In this document: piece by piece, positions 23,590 to 35,909 of the stretch
How positions within the stretch are numbered: the stretch's first letter is position 1
Layout of the letters: each line of letters starts with the position of its first letter
Notes under the pieces: model-generated
The model's input: the letters and a program-made list of their open reading frames with translations, nothing else
Told to the model about the DNA's origin: nothing
Databases searched by the model: none
Assembly: GCF_963678975.1 (NCBI RefSeq)
Contig: NC_089279.1
Span: 24,786,004-24,850,003 of the forward strand
From: Dysidea avara
Taxonomy: Eukaryota; Porifera; Demospongiae; Dictyoceratida; Dysideidae
Direction of reading: 5' to 3'
Length of the DNA stretch: 64,000 bases
Translations under genes and position numbers: made by a program

Positions 23590-24920
23590 ATGTGTGTTGA
23601 TTCAAAAATAGTTTCTGAAATTCTATTCATTATGTGTAGAAATATAAATTATGTTTCCATAAAGTTTTTGTAGTATTAACTCATGAATTTTACATAATGT
23701 GCTGTACACAATGATTGAATTGAAACATTGATCAAGACTCACGGTAGTGAGGCACGCGGCCAAGAAACTACGAAGCGCACGCCAAATTAAAAGATGCGGC
23801 CACTACTGTGAGGTATTTACGTGTAGGGTCGGTTTTGCAATATTAGCCCTGGATTATGCAACATCTCTCAATGGATTTGTACTTTAGTCGTCGTCGTTTT
23901 CTTGCAACCTTACTAAAATAAAAATACAGCCGTATTTAGACATATTTCACTTTATTTCTCTACCCTGTGTTACACGTATCGTCACATTATACCAGTCATC
24001 ATACCCGTGTTTGTACCGGCCATCTAGGCCTGACATTATCTAATTCTGGTTGGCCCTACGCATGTTTTCTCCATTCAAACCTGTAATTCCTACAATAACT
24101 TTTAAAGACACGATGTGGACACAAGCCCTAATGTCTGACAAACAAGTTGTGAAAGCATGCAGACCTGTAAGTTCCCTAGGGAAGGCGTTTGAGCAGAAAT
24201 CTTTTAGAGTCCATTTAGTGCCACGCCCCATGCGAACGTTTATAATTGGTAGAGTTTGCCTCTCTGCCCACTGTTTAAGTGTTTATTTATATTATCATGC
24301 AGCTTATAAATCAAGTAGCTAGTAAAAAAAATAATAAGTACGCCCGTTCGTGCTAATGACTTTAAAAAATAAATAAATAAAAATAAAAAACTGGCAGATG
24401 TCTTATAAACAAGGTGTGAAAAGCATGAAGAATATACAGACACTATAAATCATTAGTCAATACTCCATTTAGTGCCATGCACCACTTATGATACAAGAAA
24501 TATTTTGTACATTGTGTGGAATGACCACTGAAAACTCATGTACAGTCACAAACCACATTCCAGACAATACTTTGTTGCCCTACATTAGTTTACGTACATA
24601 ATGAAAGTCACTACACTCCACCTTAAACTGATGGTGTTTTGTGGAAGTGTGAACTGCCATGACAGAACAAATAAGGCAATTCTAATTGTAGATACGATGG
24701 CTGCAAAATTCATGAAAATTTCTTGCAGTAGAGTAAACACATAACAATGCTATTACAACACATAACAAAAATTTAATAAACATCAGTTTTAACACCAAGT
24801 GATTATTTCTTGGATATCTGTATGATGACAGAACATTAAGTGAGCCCTGTAAAAGAACAAGCAGGCACTGGATTAAACATTTTAAAAAAAATTATATTTA
24901 AGACTATAAGTGAATCTGGT
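23590..24920. repeat. Region downstream of the Calx-beta gene with hairpin-ended repeat copy 2 (23731-24250)
   Basis: 23731 starts ATCAAGACTCACGGTAGTG (hairpin 23736-23753, one mismatch) and the block to about 24250 matches 3957-4500. The rest, to 24920, is AT-rich with no feature I can support. The first 100 bases after TAA 23589 would be the 3' UTR of the Calx-beta gene. Confidence 0.65.
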
Positions 24921-25180
24921 GTACCAGTGGCAGATACAGGGGGTTGCAATGGTTTCAGCTGAAACTCCCTCTGGAAATAACACACCCAAAATTTATCGAC
25001 GAGTCATCGTATGGATGTAAGATGAAAAACTTCATACTTTAGCCTTTGAAATCACAATTACGATGTTCTACAGCAGGTTGTGATCTTTTTTTTTTTTGGT
25101 CGTTGACTTATAGCTAGGCTGAAGTTGAGTGGAATCTGAAACCCCATCTGAAATTTCTAGATCCGCCACTGTGTACCAGA
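24921..25180. mobile_element. Short TIR element, hAT-like MITE
   Basis: Left end CAGTGGCAGATACAGG, right end TAGATCCGCCACTG, with GTGTACCAG present at both borders as the target duplication (overlapping the terminal CAG). Internal AAACTCCCTCTGGAA and AAACCCCATCTGAAA blocks are inverted relatives. Sub-terminal GGCGGATC cores match the elements at 37.0 and 39.4 kb. Confidence 0.7.
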
Positions 25181-26823
25181 GGTAACATAAATGTGTTTTG
25201 GTGCCTAAGTACGTAAACATGAACACAAGGAGACTTGTCAAACAACAAGTGGCTACCAAACAGAATATACAACATGGTAAATATATTCCTTAGCTATACA
25301 ACAGGAAATTCAGGATTGCAATTGTACCAATTTCCACTTTTAAGCTAAGTGAATACCTGACAATATTGTTTAACCCATTTTACAACCAATACCTGATCTT
25401 AAATAACATTAAGTTACACTAGTGCATAAAAGTACAACTTATAAAGCAATTGCTATGAGCTTGTGCACACACCTGAAGTCAAAGCTGCTAATCAGACAAC
25501 TGGCCAATTATCACTAGGCCTAGCGCTGGGTTTGTGGTCACCACAAAACACAACTTGCTTGGTAATCTGACAACACAAGAGACCAATCGTATGAAATTCA
25601 CAATACTAATAAAGGTCCTACCTGGTCCAGAGTTAAGTATCACAACCACATCCACTGTTAGTGGGTGAATCACTATGAATAGATTGCCTGTAAAAACAGA
25701 TAGGTGAGCATTTAATGCAATACACTTAATTTATCACTTAAATTTATCACTTGATAAACATTTGGGGATTTTATTCATTTAAACAGTTGACATTATTACA
25801 CAGAGACCTGAATAGACAGGTATATCAAGAAGTTTGCAGACATTTGCTATACTTTTGTTCATGACAAAAATGCCAGCTGGAACAGCATGTCCAATACATT
25901 TCAATTGAAAAATCATTAAAAATTAAATTAATTATCATGTACCACCTACCTCAAGTCTGTTTAGTAACTTTCTGAATTTGATACATGTAGAGCAACTCTG
26001 CGAGTACAATGATGCCTCCAATTCATGGAAATTTTGGCTTGTCAAAATGGCCTAAACTGACCGGATGTAGCAAATTCCCCCATACATTTTGTATTGAGTG
26101 TTTTGGGGTCATGCAATAAAAGGCATAATAACCCACGACACATGATAGATACCTCAGATTCCAAACCAGATTTGGAAATAGCAGTGAATAGTGATTAAGA
26201 TGAGCTATAGCAGAAGGAAATCAGGAAATTTAAGCTTGTCATTTTAAGGTTGAAAATCACTTACTTTTTTTTCTATGGCAAATTGAATGCCAGATATTTG
26301 GAAAGGAATGCTCTGATCTATTTTGATGTCTTGACAGCCATTATTAACCTTCACTACATTAGTGTTACAATTGAACAAAAGCGCTGTGAATTAGTTCTGC
26401 AGGTTAGTTTGTGAAAATGACAGTGTTTCGTGATTAAACAAAATAATGTCCATCCCATGCAGCAAACTTCTTCATATGTTTCACTGTACATAACTTCAGT
26501 AATTTAGACCAGAACATGTGAATGGGTATACTTTTTCATACAAACATCAATATCTGACACAGATTCACTTACTGACTTTTCATCTGCAGCCAAAGTTCCA
26601 AGACTTCTGATGATGATGTAAGTGGCAAATGATAAGATAGCTACGGTTTTTTGGTAATTGGTTTGTACACCTTGTCACTACAATCTCGCCATGAGATAAT
26701 ACGAACTAGCTAGTGGAGCTACTAGGAGTTTTCACCAGGCAGGACTCTAAAATACTGCAAATGCGGTTAATCGGTGTGTACCAGTTAGTTTTCTATTATG
26801 CTTGTCAAAGAATGACACCTTAC

Positions 26824-27685
26824 CACCAATTAACTGTGAATGTGGTTTTGAAGATGTTTCTGTTGGCTGCAGCTCTGGTTTGAGTTTAACTTGTGGAGAC
26901 AATGTGTCGGCAGGAATTGAATTATGTCTGTTCTTGGTACTCCCTATCTGAGGTTGCATCTCTTTACCAGAATGTTTGCTGTGCGGTGGAAGACTTCTAG
27001 TTTTTGTAGCAACCAGCTTACCACTGTCTGTGATGTCACAATTAGTTACTTTTTTCTGTTGTGGTTTGGAGACCTTCGGTTCAATGTTCACTTATTTAGC
27101 TTGTCCATTGTTACAAATGCAGCATTACCAGGAGGACACTTGAAATATTCCATCCCACCAATAGTACTACTACTGCCCTCTTTCTTCTTTTTCTATATAC
27201 AGCAAAAGATGCATGTGAACACATCAACTACATGTAATATGCACAGCATACCGTTAACTTTAATCCAAATCTTGTACCAATTTTACCATTTACATCTCCA
27301 ATGTACTGGACAGTAGCTTTTTGGGGACTATTAGTAGATGGAAGAGAAACATAAACTACTGACCCAATTTCAAGAGACTCCACCCAACCCAACTTGGAGA
27401 CTGCCTCAAGCCGATCAGGTAAACCTTGTATTCCACATATCAAGTCTTTCTGAACTATTGTCAACTGATGTACCTGGCCATGATTCCCATATAGTGTAAC
27501 AGAAGGGTCTGTTAAGATCTTGTAGTTATGAGGAGGGTCAGTAAACTCCATCAGTTCATCATGAGTCACTATAATGCTTTCAGTAAAGATCCTTTAGGAA
27601 TTAACACTTCAATGTATACACCAGGGGCATCTTTTTTATATCCCATGACATCCTCTATCAGTATACCAAAAAGGGAAAGCTCCAT
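26824..27685 (-). CDS. CAP-Gly domain protein (CYLD-like at best), with two apparent one-base losses
   Basis: Minus strand: ATG at 27685 (MELSLFGILIEDVMGYKKDA), exon to 27252, a 59-base intron with GTATGC/TATAG, then exon from 27192. The CAP-Gly fold spans the intron: IGDVNGKIGTRFGLKL before it and GGMEYFKCPPGNAAFV after it, the usual G..YF.C...G.FV ending. CAP-Gly domains bind C-terminal EEY/F motifs or ubiquitin-pathway partners. The frame shifts twice: near 27595, between IPKG and IFTESIIVTHDELMEF, and near 27090, between MDKLNK and VNIEPKVSKPQQKK. Each would be explained by one missing G in a short G run. The region after the second shift is a Ser/Pro/Lys-rich linker ending at a GTAAGG donor (26823). 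A possible further exon, 25687-25622, fits in phase (NLFIVIHPLTVDVVVILNSG). The CYLD link rests on CAP-Gly style only. Confidence 0.68.
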
Positions 27686-30127
27686 GGTGTAAGTGAGCTA
27701 TAGTGGTTGTACGTAAGTATTATTATTAAACACATCATGTGTGTTTTTAGCAGTGTAACAAGGTGATGTGGTGATGTGTACATTGAGTATAATATTATAG
27801 GATGTAGAGTACTGAGATTTTTATTGTAAAAATTATGGTTGTCCAGCGATACAAATATACAGTATTAAAAATTTTAGCACTTCATTTGAAAATAAATTAT
27901 ATAAAAGTTTTAAAAGGTTTGAATTGTTAGATGTCATTGCCATATTAAAAGCTTCTTGAATAACTGATAACAATTAAATCTCAAATAACAACACATCAAC
28001 ACAGGGATTTTTACTTTCTTACTTCTAAAAAATAATTGTAGAAACTCAAACACAAGGTGTTTTCACTCCAATTGTGTTTTAAGCACAAGTTGGATTTCAG
28101 ATGAAGACCTTGAGAATATAGCAGATGTTTGGAGTAGAAAGCCGAGAATTTGTGTTTAATGCCTTTTGTTTTTATTGTAGCTAACTAGCCATTGACTGTA
28201 AATTTTATGGTTTCAAATCACTTTATCATTGTTTCATCATTGGGCTGGTTGAGGCAGGGTTTGGGGGGGGGGGGGGGGGGGGGCAAAATTCCTCCTTTGC
28301 TGGCCCCTAGAAAAATCTCTGTCAATATGATGCAGAGCATTCTGACAATTGAACTGAGGTGATTGTTTATCACACAAAGAACATAAGAGGGAGTACTATG
28401 GAATTAGCAACCTCAAGCCATGACAAATAACTTGTGGTAAACATCCTACTGTCTGTAACAGCTGTTCTAGTTAACTAAACTCTCTATTTAACACCATATA
28501 AGTACATGAGGTATTTTAAGGATGACAAGCTTCACAAATTTTTGTGTCTGCTATATGCAGTCTGTGGCAGATGTAATAAGAATGACTCCAGGATCCTTGT
28601 ACATTGCACATTTTAATTAAAAGTTTTAAAAGGTACCTTGTAAGATAATTACTTAGCTGTTCAGCCTATAAACACAAGGAAAACCTAGGAATTTTAAGTT
28701 TTATTATTAAGGATCATTAAGCAAGGGGGTCGCCTATACATGCAGGACAATGAATTCCTACTTCAGTCTATAGCCACTATGGCTGAATTAGGGATTAAAT
28801 CTACACTAACATACCTGTAGATGTCAATGACCTCCCTTGTTTCGCTACTTTTTTCCTATGATATCCAATTGAACTTAAAGTTCCTAATTAATCTTGCAAC
28901 TTGTGAATACTACATCAAAAGACAGAGTATTAATTTTGTGTCTGAATGCACATCCCAACCATCAATTACTGAAAGTGAAGTGTTCATTACTCTTCGTTTT
29001 CAGGTATTTTCAGCCTATTACCTTTATAAATGAAGAACAGTATGAGAAGCTCCTCTGCAAGCAACCATTCAATCCAGTCACAATAGAAAATATGGACTTT
29101 ATTAGAGAAACCATTTTGCACTATAACAAATCGACACCTTGGGCTGCCAGAAGAAATAGGGCATAAAGGAGCACAAAGGTAAGCCCATGATGCATGCATT
29201 TACTATACTGTCTCTCGCTACACTCCAGCTGCCTGGTACATTTCCCATCGATATATGGAACATCTCTCAGGATTTGGGGAGTATAGCAGTATCACAAGGT
29301 GCATGGGTAGGCACCAGCCAGGCTTTAAAATGGATGAAGATGATGACTGAAGACTATAGAGACAAGCATTGATGTATGTACGTAGATAAATTAATGTATA
29401 TAGCAAATAAACAAAGAAAACATTGATTTCGGCCAGTCACTATTATAATGCCATCCACCTATGTACCACTGGCCATCCACTGATTTCCACCAAGGTAGAT
29501 CCCAACCGAGAAATTGCCATTTAAATTTGTCACACCACCCAGAAAAGTTGGCCTGTTGAGTCAACTCAATAGTGTGGTAGTGCATTGCATGTTTATCAGG
29601 TTTTACTGGCGTGGTTAGTCAGTGGAGACACTTATAATATACACAACAGCTGTGTGTGGCTCAAGGTAAATGAGCCAAAGATATTTCAAAATTTCTAAAT
29701 TTTATCACAGAATGGGTAAAATCCCAGACCGATTACATAATTAAGGCCGGTGCATGGGGAGCTACTTACATAGCTAGAATTTATTCTATTTTCCTTGTTG
29801 TAGCTACGTGCCATGCCTGAACTGTGCATTTTGCACATCAGTATAGTCACATGTGTCCGAGATATATGTAATTGTATGTTTGTGTGTGTTATTTTAACAT
29901 CTTACTGACGATTTATTCTTCTCTTGCATGTATGCAGAACTAGATAAGAAGCGGAATGGCAACCTGAATGACTGTAATTGTGCCACTGACCTTGGTAGCT
30001 GAGCTAATCCATTATTGCATGACCAACATACCTGTATATACTCCCATGCATTTTAAATCTACAAGACGCTGGCTTAATTATCAGCAACGCAAAAGAGCCT
30101 AATCTGAAAGGTCAAAGTGAGCAGCCA
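27686..30127. other. Intergenic region, R2-like fragment and G run
   Basis: Holds a run of 21 G (28263-28283), an R2-like fragment at about 28900-29200 (AGAACAGTATGAGAAGC shared with 42.62 kb), and a block at 29750-29940 that recurs at 42180-42385 (GTCCGAGATA.ATSTAATTGTA). Short open frames at 28.8-29.4 kb overlap these repeats. I see no supported gene. Confidence 0.55.
28263..28283. repeat. Homopolymer run of 21 G
   Basis: Uninterrupted G run after GAGGCAGGGTTT. Similar C runs are at 38303-38322 and 47109-47129. The length is at the limit of reliable assembly. Confidence 0.9.
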
Positions 30128-30395
30128 CGTTTATTTATTTATTTTATTTATTATTGATACTGTGCAGACCTCCATTAGGGAGTATAAAGCACATATACAC
30201 ACAAGAAAACATGTATATGCAAAGCATACAACATTTTAGTCTATATATATAGCTGGGTTAATACAAAAATAGTCTACAATCCTTTTCATCCGTGTATTAC
30301 TTGCTTCAATTGTAGTAGCTGGGAGGCTGTTCCATATTTTAATAGTGGTAAGAAAAGATGAGTGAGAATAAACGTTTAAGTGAGCTAACATTACT
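30128..30395 (-). mobile_element. LINE 3'-end remnant
   Basis: On the minus strand the sequence encodes SFLTTIKIWNSLPATTIEAS, the WNSLP segment of a non-LTR reverse transcriptase C-terminus, and ends in a TTTATTTATTTATT (plus strand) tail at its 3' side. Only the last part of the element is present, as is usual after 5'-truncated insertion. Confidence 0.75.
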
Positions 30396-30963
30396 TGTCA
30401 TACTAGTCCCGCGGCACCCAGGCCCATCATGCAAGGGCTAATGCACAGCCCTTATGATCTGCCATAGATAGCATAGTCATACCTGACTATACACTATCTA
30501 TGATCATGGATCTGCAATACGCATTATAACTAGCTACACTAGACTCACCAGCCTTTAGTCCAGAGAAGAGTGTGATCGAGAAGTGAGATATTCGGGACTT
30601 CGAGGGCTACTGTACCTCCCACGGCCATACCCGGATACCGAGTTATTTGTGCCGATGTGACGTCAATCAGCACAATACTGACCACAATCGAAATACAGTT
30701 TATAGCTAATCTAGGGGGCAAGAAAGATAAACATTTTGCGTCTTCTTGGAAGTAGCACAATGCTTCAAATTTATGGTAAGATTGATATCTCAGTCCTAGA
30801 ATTCGCTAGCAACTGATCATCACCATTCAATTTTCTCTCACTTCTGCTTATAGCTAGCTGATTCAATGAGTATAGTACCTCAAAGTGGTTCAAATAAGTT
30901 CCTACTTATTGGGATGCTTCATTACACACATATTATGAGCTTATATGTGGTATAAGTAACTAA

Positions 30964-31215
30964 TACACCAAAACAGCCATGCTGTAAAGGAAGATGCGGC
31001 CCCCATAAAATCCAAGTTGTGAAATCAAGGGTTTCAGCCAAGAAATGGCTGTGATGCTGGAAATTTTAATAGTGACAATACAGGTGAAAACACACCTTTT
31101 TTACAGCTTGACTGTTTTGATATATACATAGATATCACTTCCTTTTGTAATTGCAACCCCAAAGCTGGCAACAGTTATTTCATTTGCCTTTTCTTTAGCT
31201 ACTAGGTACAGGAAT
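30964..31215. repeat. Foldback element R6, copy 3 (deleted)
   Basis: Starts CCAAAACAGCCATGCTGTAA and ends with the common tail GCAACCCCAAAGCTGGCAAC. The second arm is largely missing (only TTTTACAGCTTGACTGTTTT remains), so it no longer folds over its full length. Confidence 0.75.
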
Positions 31216-31243
31216 GAAGATCAAAGATTGAAGACTTTACATA

Positions 31244-31460
31244 ATATGTGATCAGATTTGCAAAAAGGGGTCTTCCACACACATCCAATTCTATATGTGT
31301 TCAAAAGGTATAACACCACAAAATTTTTCTCCATCTACAAGGTATGTTGGTGCTCACTATATTGGCCCAATTCTATATCAATAGTCTTTAAGTTATGAAT
31401 CATCAAAGTTAGCATATTGGATGTGCGTGCAAGACCATTTTCGCAGATCCAGTCACATAT
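31244..31460. mobile_element. MITE with ATATGTGA ends
   Basis: Terminal inverted repeats of about 40 bases: ATATGTGATCAGATTTGCAA on the left and, on the other strand, ATATGTGACTGGATCTGCGA on the right. About 217 bases. A one-sided fragment occurs at 7558-7600 (ATGTGACCAGATTTGCAAAA). Confidence 0.8.
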
Positions 31461-31614
31461 ACTGACACATATATATAGCTATTGCAATTTGTAGAATTTC
31501 AACTTAACAATCACAGAACTGATCATTGTAAACTAATAGTTACTGATGTAGCTGAATGCATGGACTGAGTTGCATGTTAGGCTGAACCTTCTATATAATT
31601 ATACAGGATGGCAT

Positions 31615-32060
31615 GCTTAGCTTGTAGCTGAACTCTCTGACTTGTTTGCGGTGTGTGTGTGTAGCTGATCTCTCTGCAGGGTGAATTTCTTGTAGTTGAA
31701 CTCTCTACAGAGTGACATGCGTGTAGCTGAACTACTGCAAGATGACTTGTTTGTATAGCTGACCTCTGTGACTTGTGTGTTACTGTATATAGCTGAACTT
31801 TCTACAAAGCAACTTGTTTGTAGATGAATACTCTACAGGGTGAGCTACCATGTAAATGAACTCTCTACCAGGTGGCTTGTTATGTATGTATTATGTAGCT
31901 GAGCTTTCTAGCTCCCTACACTCAGAAAGAATTGTAGTATAGCAGAACTCTCTAAAGGGTGACTTGTTACACAGCTAAATGGTCTACAGGGCGACTTGTA
32001 ATGTAGTTAAACTCTCTATTGGATGATTTGTGATGTAGTTGAATGCTCCTCAGGGTACTA
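31615..32060 (+). repeat. Diverged minisatellite array of the 30-bp family
   Basis: Irregular units of GTAGCTGAACTCTCTACA with GGTGACTTGTTTG spacers, related to the 9.8-12.4 kb array. It runs up to the kinase pseudogene fragment at 32.09 kb, and another unit follows that fragment at 32385-32420. Confidence 0.85.
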
Positions 32061-32091
32061 GTTTGTAAATGTCTTCCTGATATTGTTGCTT

Positions 32092-32384
32092 CCTCAGAAT
32101 TTTACAAGTTATTTGAACAGGAGATGGAAATTGCACCTCAGTGTCACCATCAAAGCATTGTCTCTTAGAAGCTTGATAGGATGTTAACTCAAAAACATAT
32201 ACAAAATGACGTATACTTTATCACTAGATAAATGGCATTCTTCATAATGTTCATTTCTTATACAATAATCCATTGTGATGTGAGTAGTGCCAATGTGTTA
32301 CTAAAGGTACTCTATACAATGGTGAGTGGCTGGCCAAACTGGAAGACTTGGGTACTGCTAAGATACAACAAACAGCCACCCAGT
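32092..32384 (+). pseudogene. Broken fragment of the local kinase family
   Basis: The first part reads SEFYKLFEQEMEIAPQCHHQ, like SEFKTLFQQEMEIALQCHHQ of the kinase at 48-49 kb, then stops. About 100 bases on, IHCDVSSANVLLKVLY appears, then, after a 2-base insertion that shifts frame, NGEWLAKLEDLGTAKIQQTA would follow. The middle of the domain is deleted. The catalytic loop reads H-C-D: Arg is already lost, Asp is kept. This places it nearer to the 48-kb gene (H-C-V) than to the 55-kb gene (H-R-D). Not a working gene; it lies between minisatellite units. Confidence 0.85.
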
Positions 32385-32419
32385 AGAGAGTTCATCTATG
32401 GACAAGTCACCCTGTAGAC

Positions 32420-34930
32420 AGTGATATTGCTCTGTAAAATGGCTGGTGGTGGTGGTATAGTGCTTTGATTGAGTTAAGCTGGCAAGCGCAACAACATCAA
32501 ACTGATTGTTCCTCACTCCCACACCTATACCTCACACTACCAAACATGGAAACCACCTTGGAAAGATACACCCCTGAACATAGTCAAAAAAAAGGAGGGC
32601 ACAGCTCCAGTTGTTGAAATTTAAAATATTTCAACGTAATTTTACTAGATTCATTATTTCATGGATATAAAACTCAGCACATAAATGTCAATGGCTGGTC
32701 AGGAATTGTTAGTGACCCATATGCAAATTTTCCAATTAAAATAAAACTCATAATTTAGCTGCTAAATTGGTCTTAAAATTTCAAGTTATTCTTAGTTTAT
32801 ATTTATATTATTCTTTACTACCCATTGTGAAGGTAGTTTGACTGCTCTATTAGAATGTATTTGACTACTCTATAAAGGCATACCCTTGTACTCTCTTAAG
32901 AAACTTTTGAAAAATCAGTGTTTACACTATAGCTATACTGCCCTATTCTGTTCCCAACTATTCTGCATATTTATGATGCCAAACTAAGATACTCTGAATG
33001 GTGTTCCTGCTGAAAAACCCACAAGATAAAATTTCAGAGGGGTTCAGGTTTCGGAACCCCAGGAAACCAGCCCCAGCCCCTGATGTTTAAAGCCCAAAAA
33101 CAAAGTCTGACTGTTGTGTTTAGCAGGTGAGAGTGTATTTATTGAGTGCTTTAGAAGCCGTAGTGTGGCACTGGGAATGATGCAGTGAAGGTGCTGGACT
33201 AAAGGTTACTGCTCCACCTGGCTTTAAAACATGCACAGGTGTCATCTTATAATGTCCAGCTGCATTATGTTTCTTTTTGTGGCTATGGATGTCACTACAC
33301 TCTGTTGAATGGCTTCGTAACATTGGTGAAAGGAATGCGATAACGTGTTTGGCTTTAATCAACTTGTTTACTATTTGCATTGGGATCAAAGGTAAAATAT
33401 AGTACAGTATGGCAAATACAACACTGTTGAAAAACAAATACAGCACATGTGCAGTTTTTAGTGTGCAGCCAGGTGTGCAATCAGGTCAGTTTGCATGATT
33501 ATAGTACATACTTACTACCAGATAATTTCACTGTGTATGTAGTAAGTTGGCCAATAAGTGTGATTTGAGGTTTGAGGTTTCTTTGCTGTGGCAGTGTATG
33601 AGGTCTTGTTGTAGTGTTGATGAACATCACCTGCTAGAAAAGGTGGCTGTTACATTAATTCATCCTCTATTGGCAGTGGTCTGATCACTCTGCTGCCTCT
33701 ATTTTAGTTTGTGTACTGCTTGATGTGTGATATATCAATATACCATGTGACGTAAACTTTTGTACCTTATGCTTGTGACAGAGGTCTAGTACACTGTTAC
33801 AATTAAGACCATGGAGAAGTAATGAGATTCTCTTATTAGAGAGGTGCCCTGATTTCTGGGGTCTAAGTGTGCATACTATATTTCCAGGAGCTCGTGGGAG
33901 CAACAATATAATAGGGCTGTGTAATAGATGTTTCAGACTTGAACAAATGGGCCTGTTCGTCAATATTAGTCTAAGAGAGGTTGTCCTGATTTCAGTGGTA
34001 CACCAGTACAGATGGACCATGGTCCATCACTGTCAAGGTATGTGCAATTTATAATTAGAGTGTTCATAATGGTTTGGATAGAGGTTTAAAATCTGTTATA
34101 TTATAGCAAAGCTTGAGATTGGATATGAAGAATTACATATCTTCACTTTATCACAAGTGTGTATCTAAAAACTTGTACAGATTGTACCTTTAGAGTAGGC
34201 TGTCTTTAATTTGTAGCTTAATTGACATGAAAAACAGTACAGTTGATAGCGAATCTCCTACCATGTAATCTAGGCATGAATATATCTGTTGAATTTACAA
34301 TATTTGGCTGCATAGATGTATTTCGTAGTTCTTACTGTCTGGTGATAATAAAACTGTGACCTGACAGATATATTGGAATATGAAGACAATACAGTGGAGC
34401 CCCTCTATCCCATACATAATACATGTAAATGTCATAATTACGGAGGCATCCTGAGATTGGGGGTATACATGTATATGTGTATAAGTGTACTATACATAAG
34501 TATCAAAGTGGGTTGCACTGTAGCTATATATTCGCACCCTTAGCAGTTGTGTTATATGTTATTCTCTGTCTGTAGCTACAGGGCAATGACAAGCCAACAA
34601 TGACATTAAGGTGAATGTCTGAAATCATGGATGATTATAATTGCCGTACCACTCTCTGGATATTGTGTACTCTACAGAATGAACACCTACTTGTTTTTCG
34701 TATAACCATACAAGTGTCCTTAGTCAACCTAGGTGCCTAGGTATATGGGACCACAGGCAAGTGTCATGAGAATCAAGGTGTCTACCAATCGATGATTTGT
34801 AATTGTGTTGTATATATAGCTACAACATGAGCATTATTATAGTGTGTATGTCATATATAGCATGATGTTTAAAGTGTCAAGATAGCCTACACATAGGTGG
34901 ATATCATGGGAGTTGACACATAGATTATTC
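32420..34930. other. Intergenic stretch, nothing firmly recognised
   Basis: AT-rich with scattered CTCTATTAGA motifs near 32840-32875. Open frames at 33.12-33.45 kb (-) and 33.7-34.05 kb (both strands) show no family I know. One stretch at 33887-34038 has a possible AG acceptor and GTATGT donor, but nothing connects to it in phase. Confidence 0.45.
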
Positions 34931-34933
34931 ACA

Positions 34934-35062
34934 CACCATAAATTTGAATTTCATACCAAAGGGATGAGTCTTGTGGCAACTGAGTATGACCCTCATGATC
35001 ATACTCAAGTTGCCACAGGAGTCATCCCTTCAGTATACAATTCATACTTTCGAATTTACAGT
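34934..35062. repeat. Small foldback element
   Basis: Arms AAGGGATGAGTCTTGTGGCA and TGCCACAGGAGTCATCCCTT pair around a short loop near 34998, and the pairing continues weakly into flanking AAATT-rich sequence. No coding content. Confidence 0.85.
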
Positions 35063-35909
35063 GGTATAGCTAGATATTAGAGCCTACACAAATATACTAT
35101 GCTCTGACTTTAATCTTCCTGACTTCAGTTAAAAGAACTGAAGGTAACTGTTGACCAAATTCTTGTAGTCTATATGAGATTCAGTGCGATTTGAAGTGTT
35201 ATTATGACACTGTGACAGCACACACTTACCAAGCAATGCTTTCTATTTTATTGTCCTTGGACATCAGTATTGCCTTTGTCCTGCACCAAGACTCCTGCAC
35301 CCCATGATTATAATATAGCTCATTGGTAATTGTTTAATTTCAGTTGTATGCATAGATAGGTAATTAAGATAGGTGGTTAATTTTGTACATAATCAAGCTA
35401 CCCGCGCAAATTACTGGTAGGCCCTCAAAATCACCCCCACCCAACACTTTTATTGTTCTATTGTACATGATTTTGAGAAGTGTAAAATCAAGCCTTAATT
35501 GGTAAAAATATTGCAAATTTACCTAGGAACCAGGGTAGCTATATAATACTGATTCAGTCTGACTGGAGTGCCATCATGCACTACAACAGGTGTGCACATA
35601 CAGTTTAGCTACAAATCAGCCAGTTATACTCAGTCATAGCCCGTGCTAGTCTGGCACCGCCCGCCCCTTCGCAAAAAGTAAGGGTCTGGTGAAAATACAC
35701 AATACAGATCCCATATCATTTCAAAGGAATTCAATTAGACAACGTACGTAAGGTTACGTCAGATGATTGCTCGCAGCTAGCTGCGTAGCTAGGGCTACCT
35801 ACCGTACGTAAAATACCCGAAAATACCTAGTTTGTCAAACGCAAACCAACTAGACTAGCCCTTACTCTCTTGAATAAATCAAATTTAATACGATCCGTTT
35901 ACAAACTTG

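Noticed and set aside
26590-26625. Small exon candidate of the CAP-Gly gene (EVLELWLQMKS)
   Set aside because: Acceptor and GTAAGT donor are present, but its exit phase does not fit any following exon I can find.
27385-27450. LICGIQG as the start of a CYLD-type USP domain
   Set aside because: Only GIQG matches; the catalytic Cys context is missing and CAP-Gly follows directly.
29937-29999. Mini-exon-like stretch ELDKKRNGNLNDCNCATDL
   Set aside because: Good splice-like borders, but isolated and next to a dispersed repeat block.
33685-34054. Overlapping open frames on both strands
   Set aside because: No family match, no start context, and no neighbouring exon in phase.
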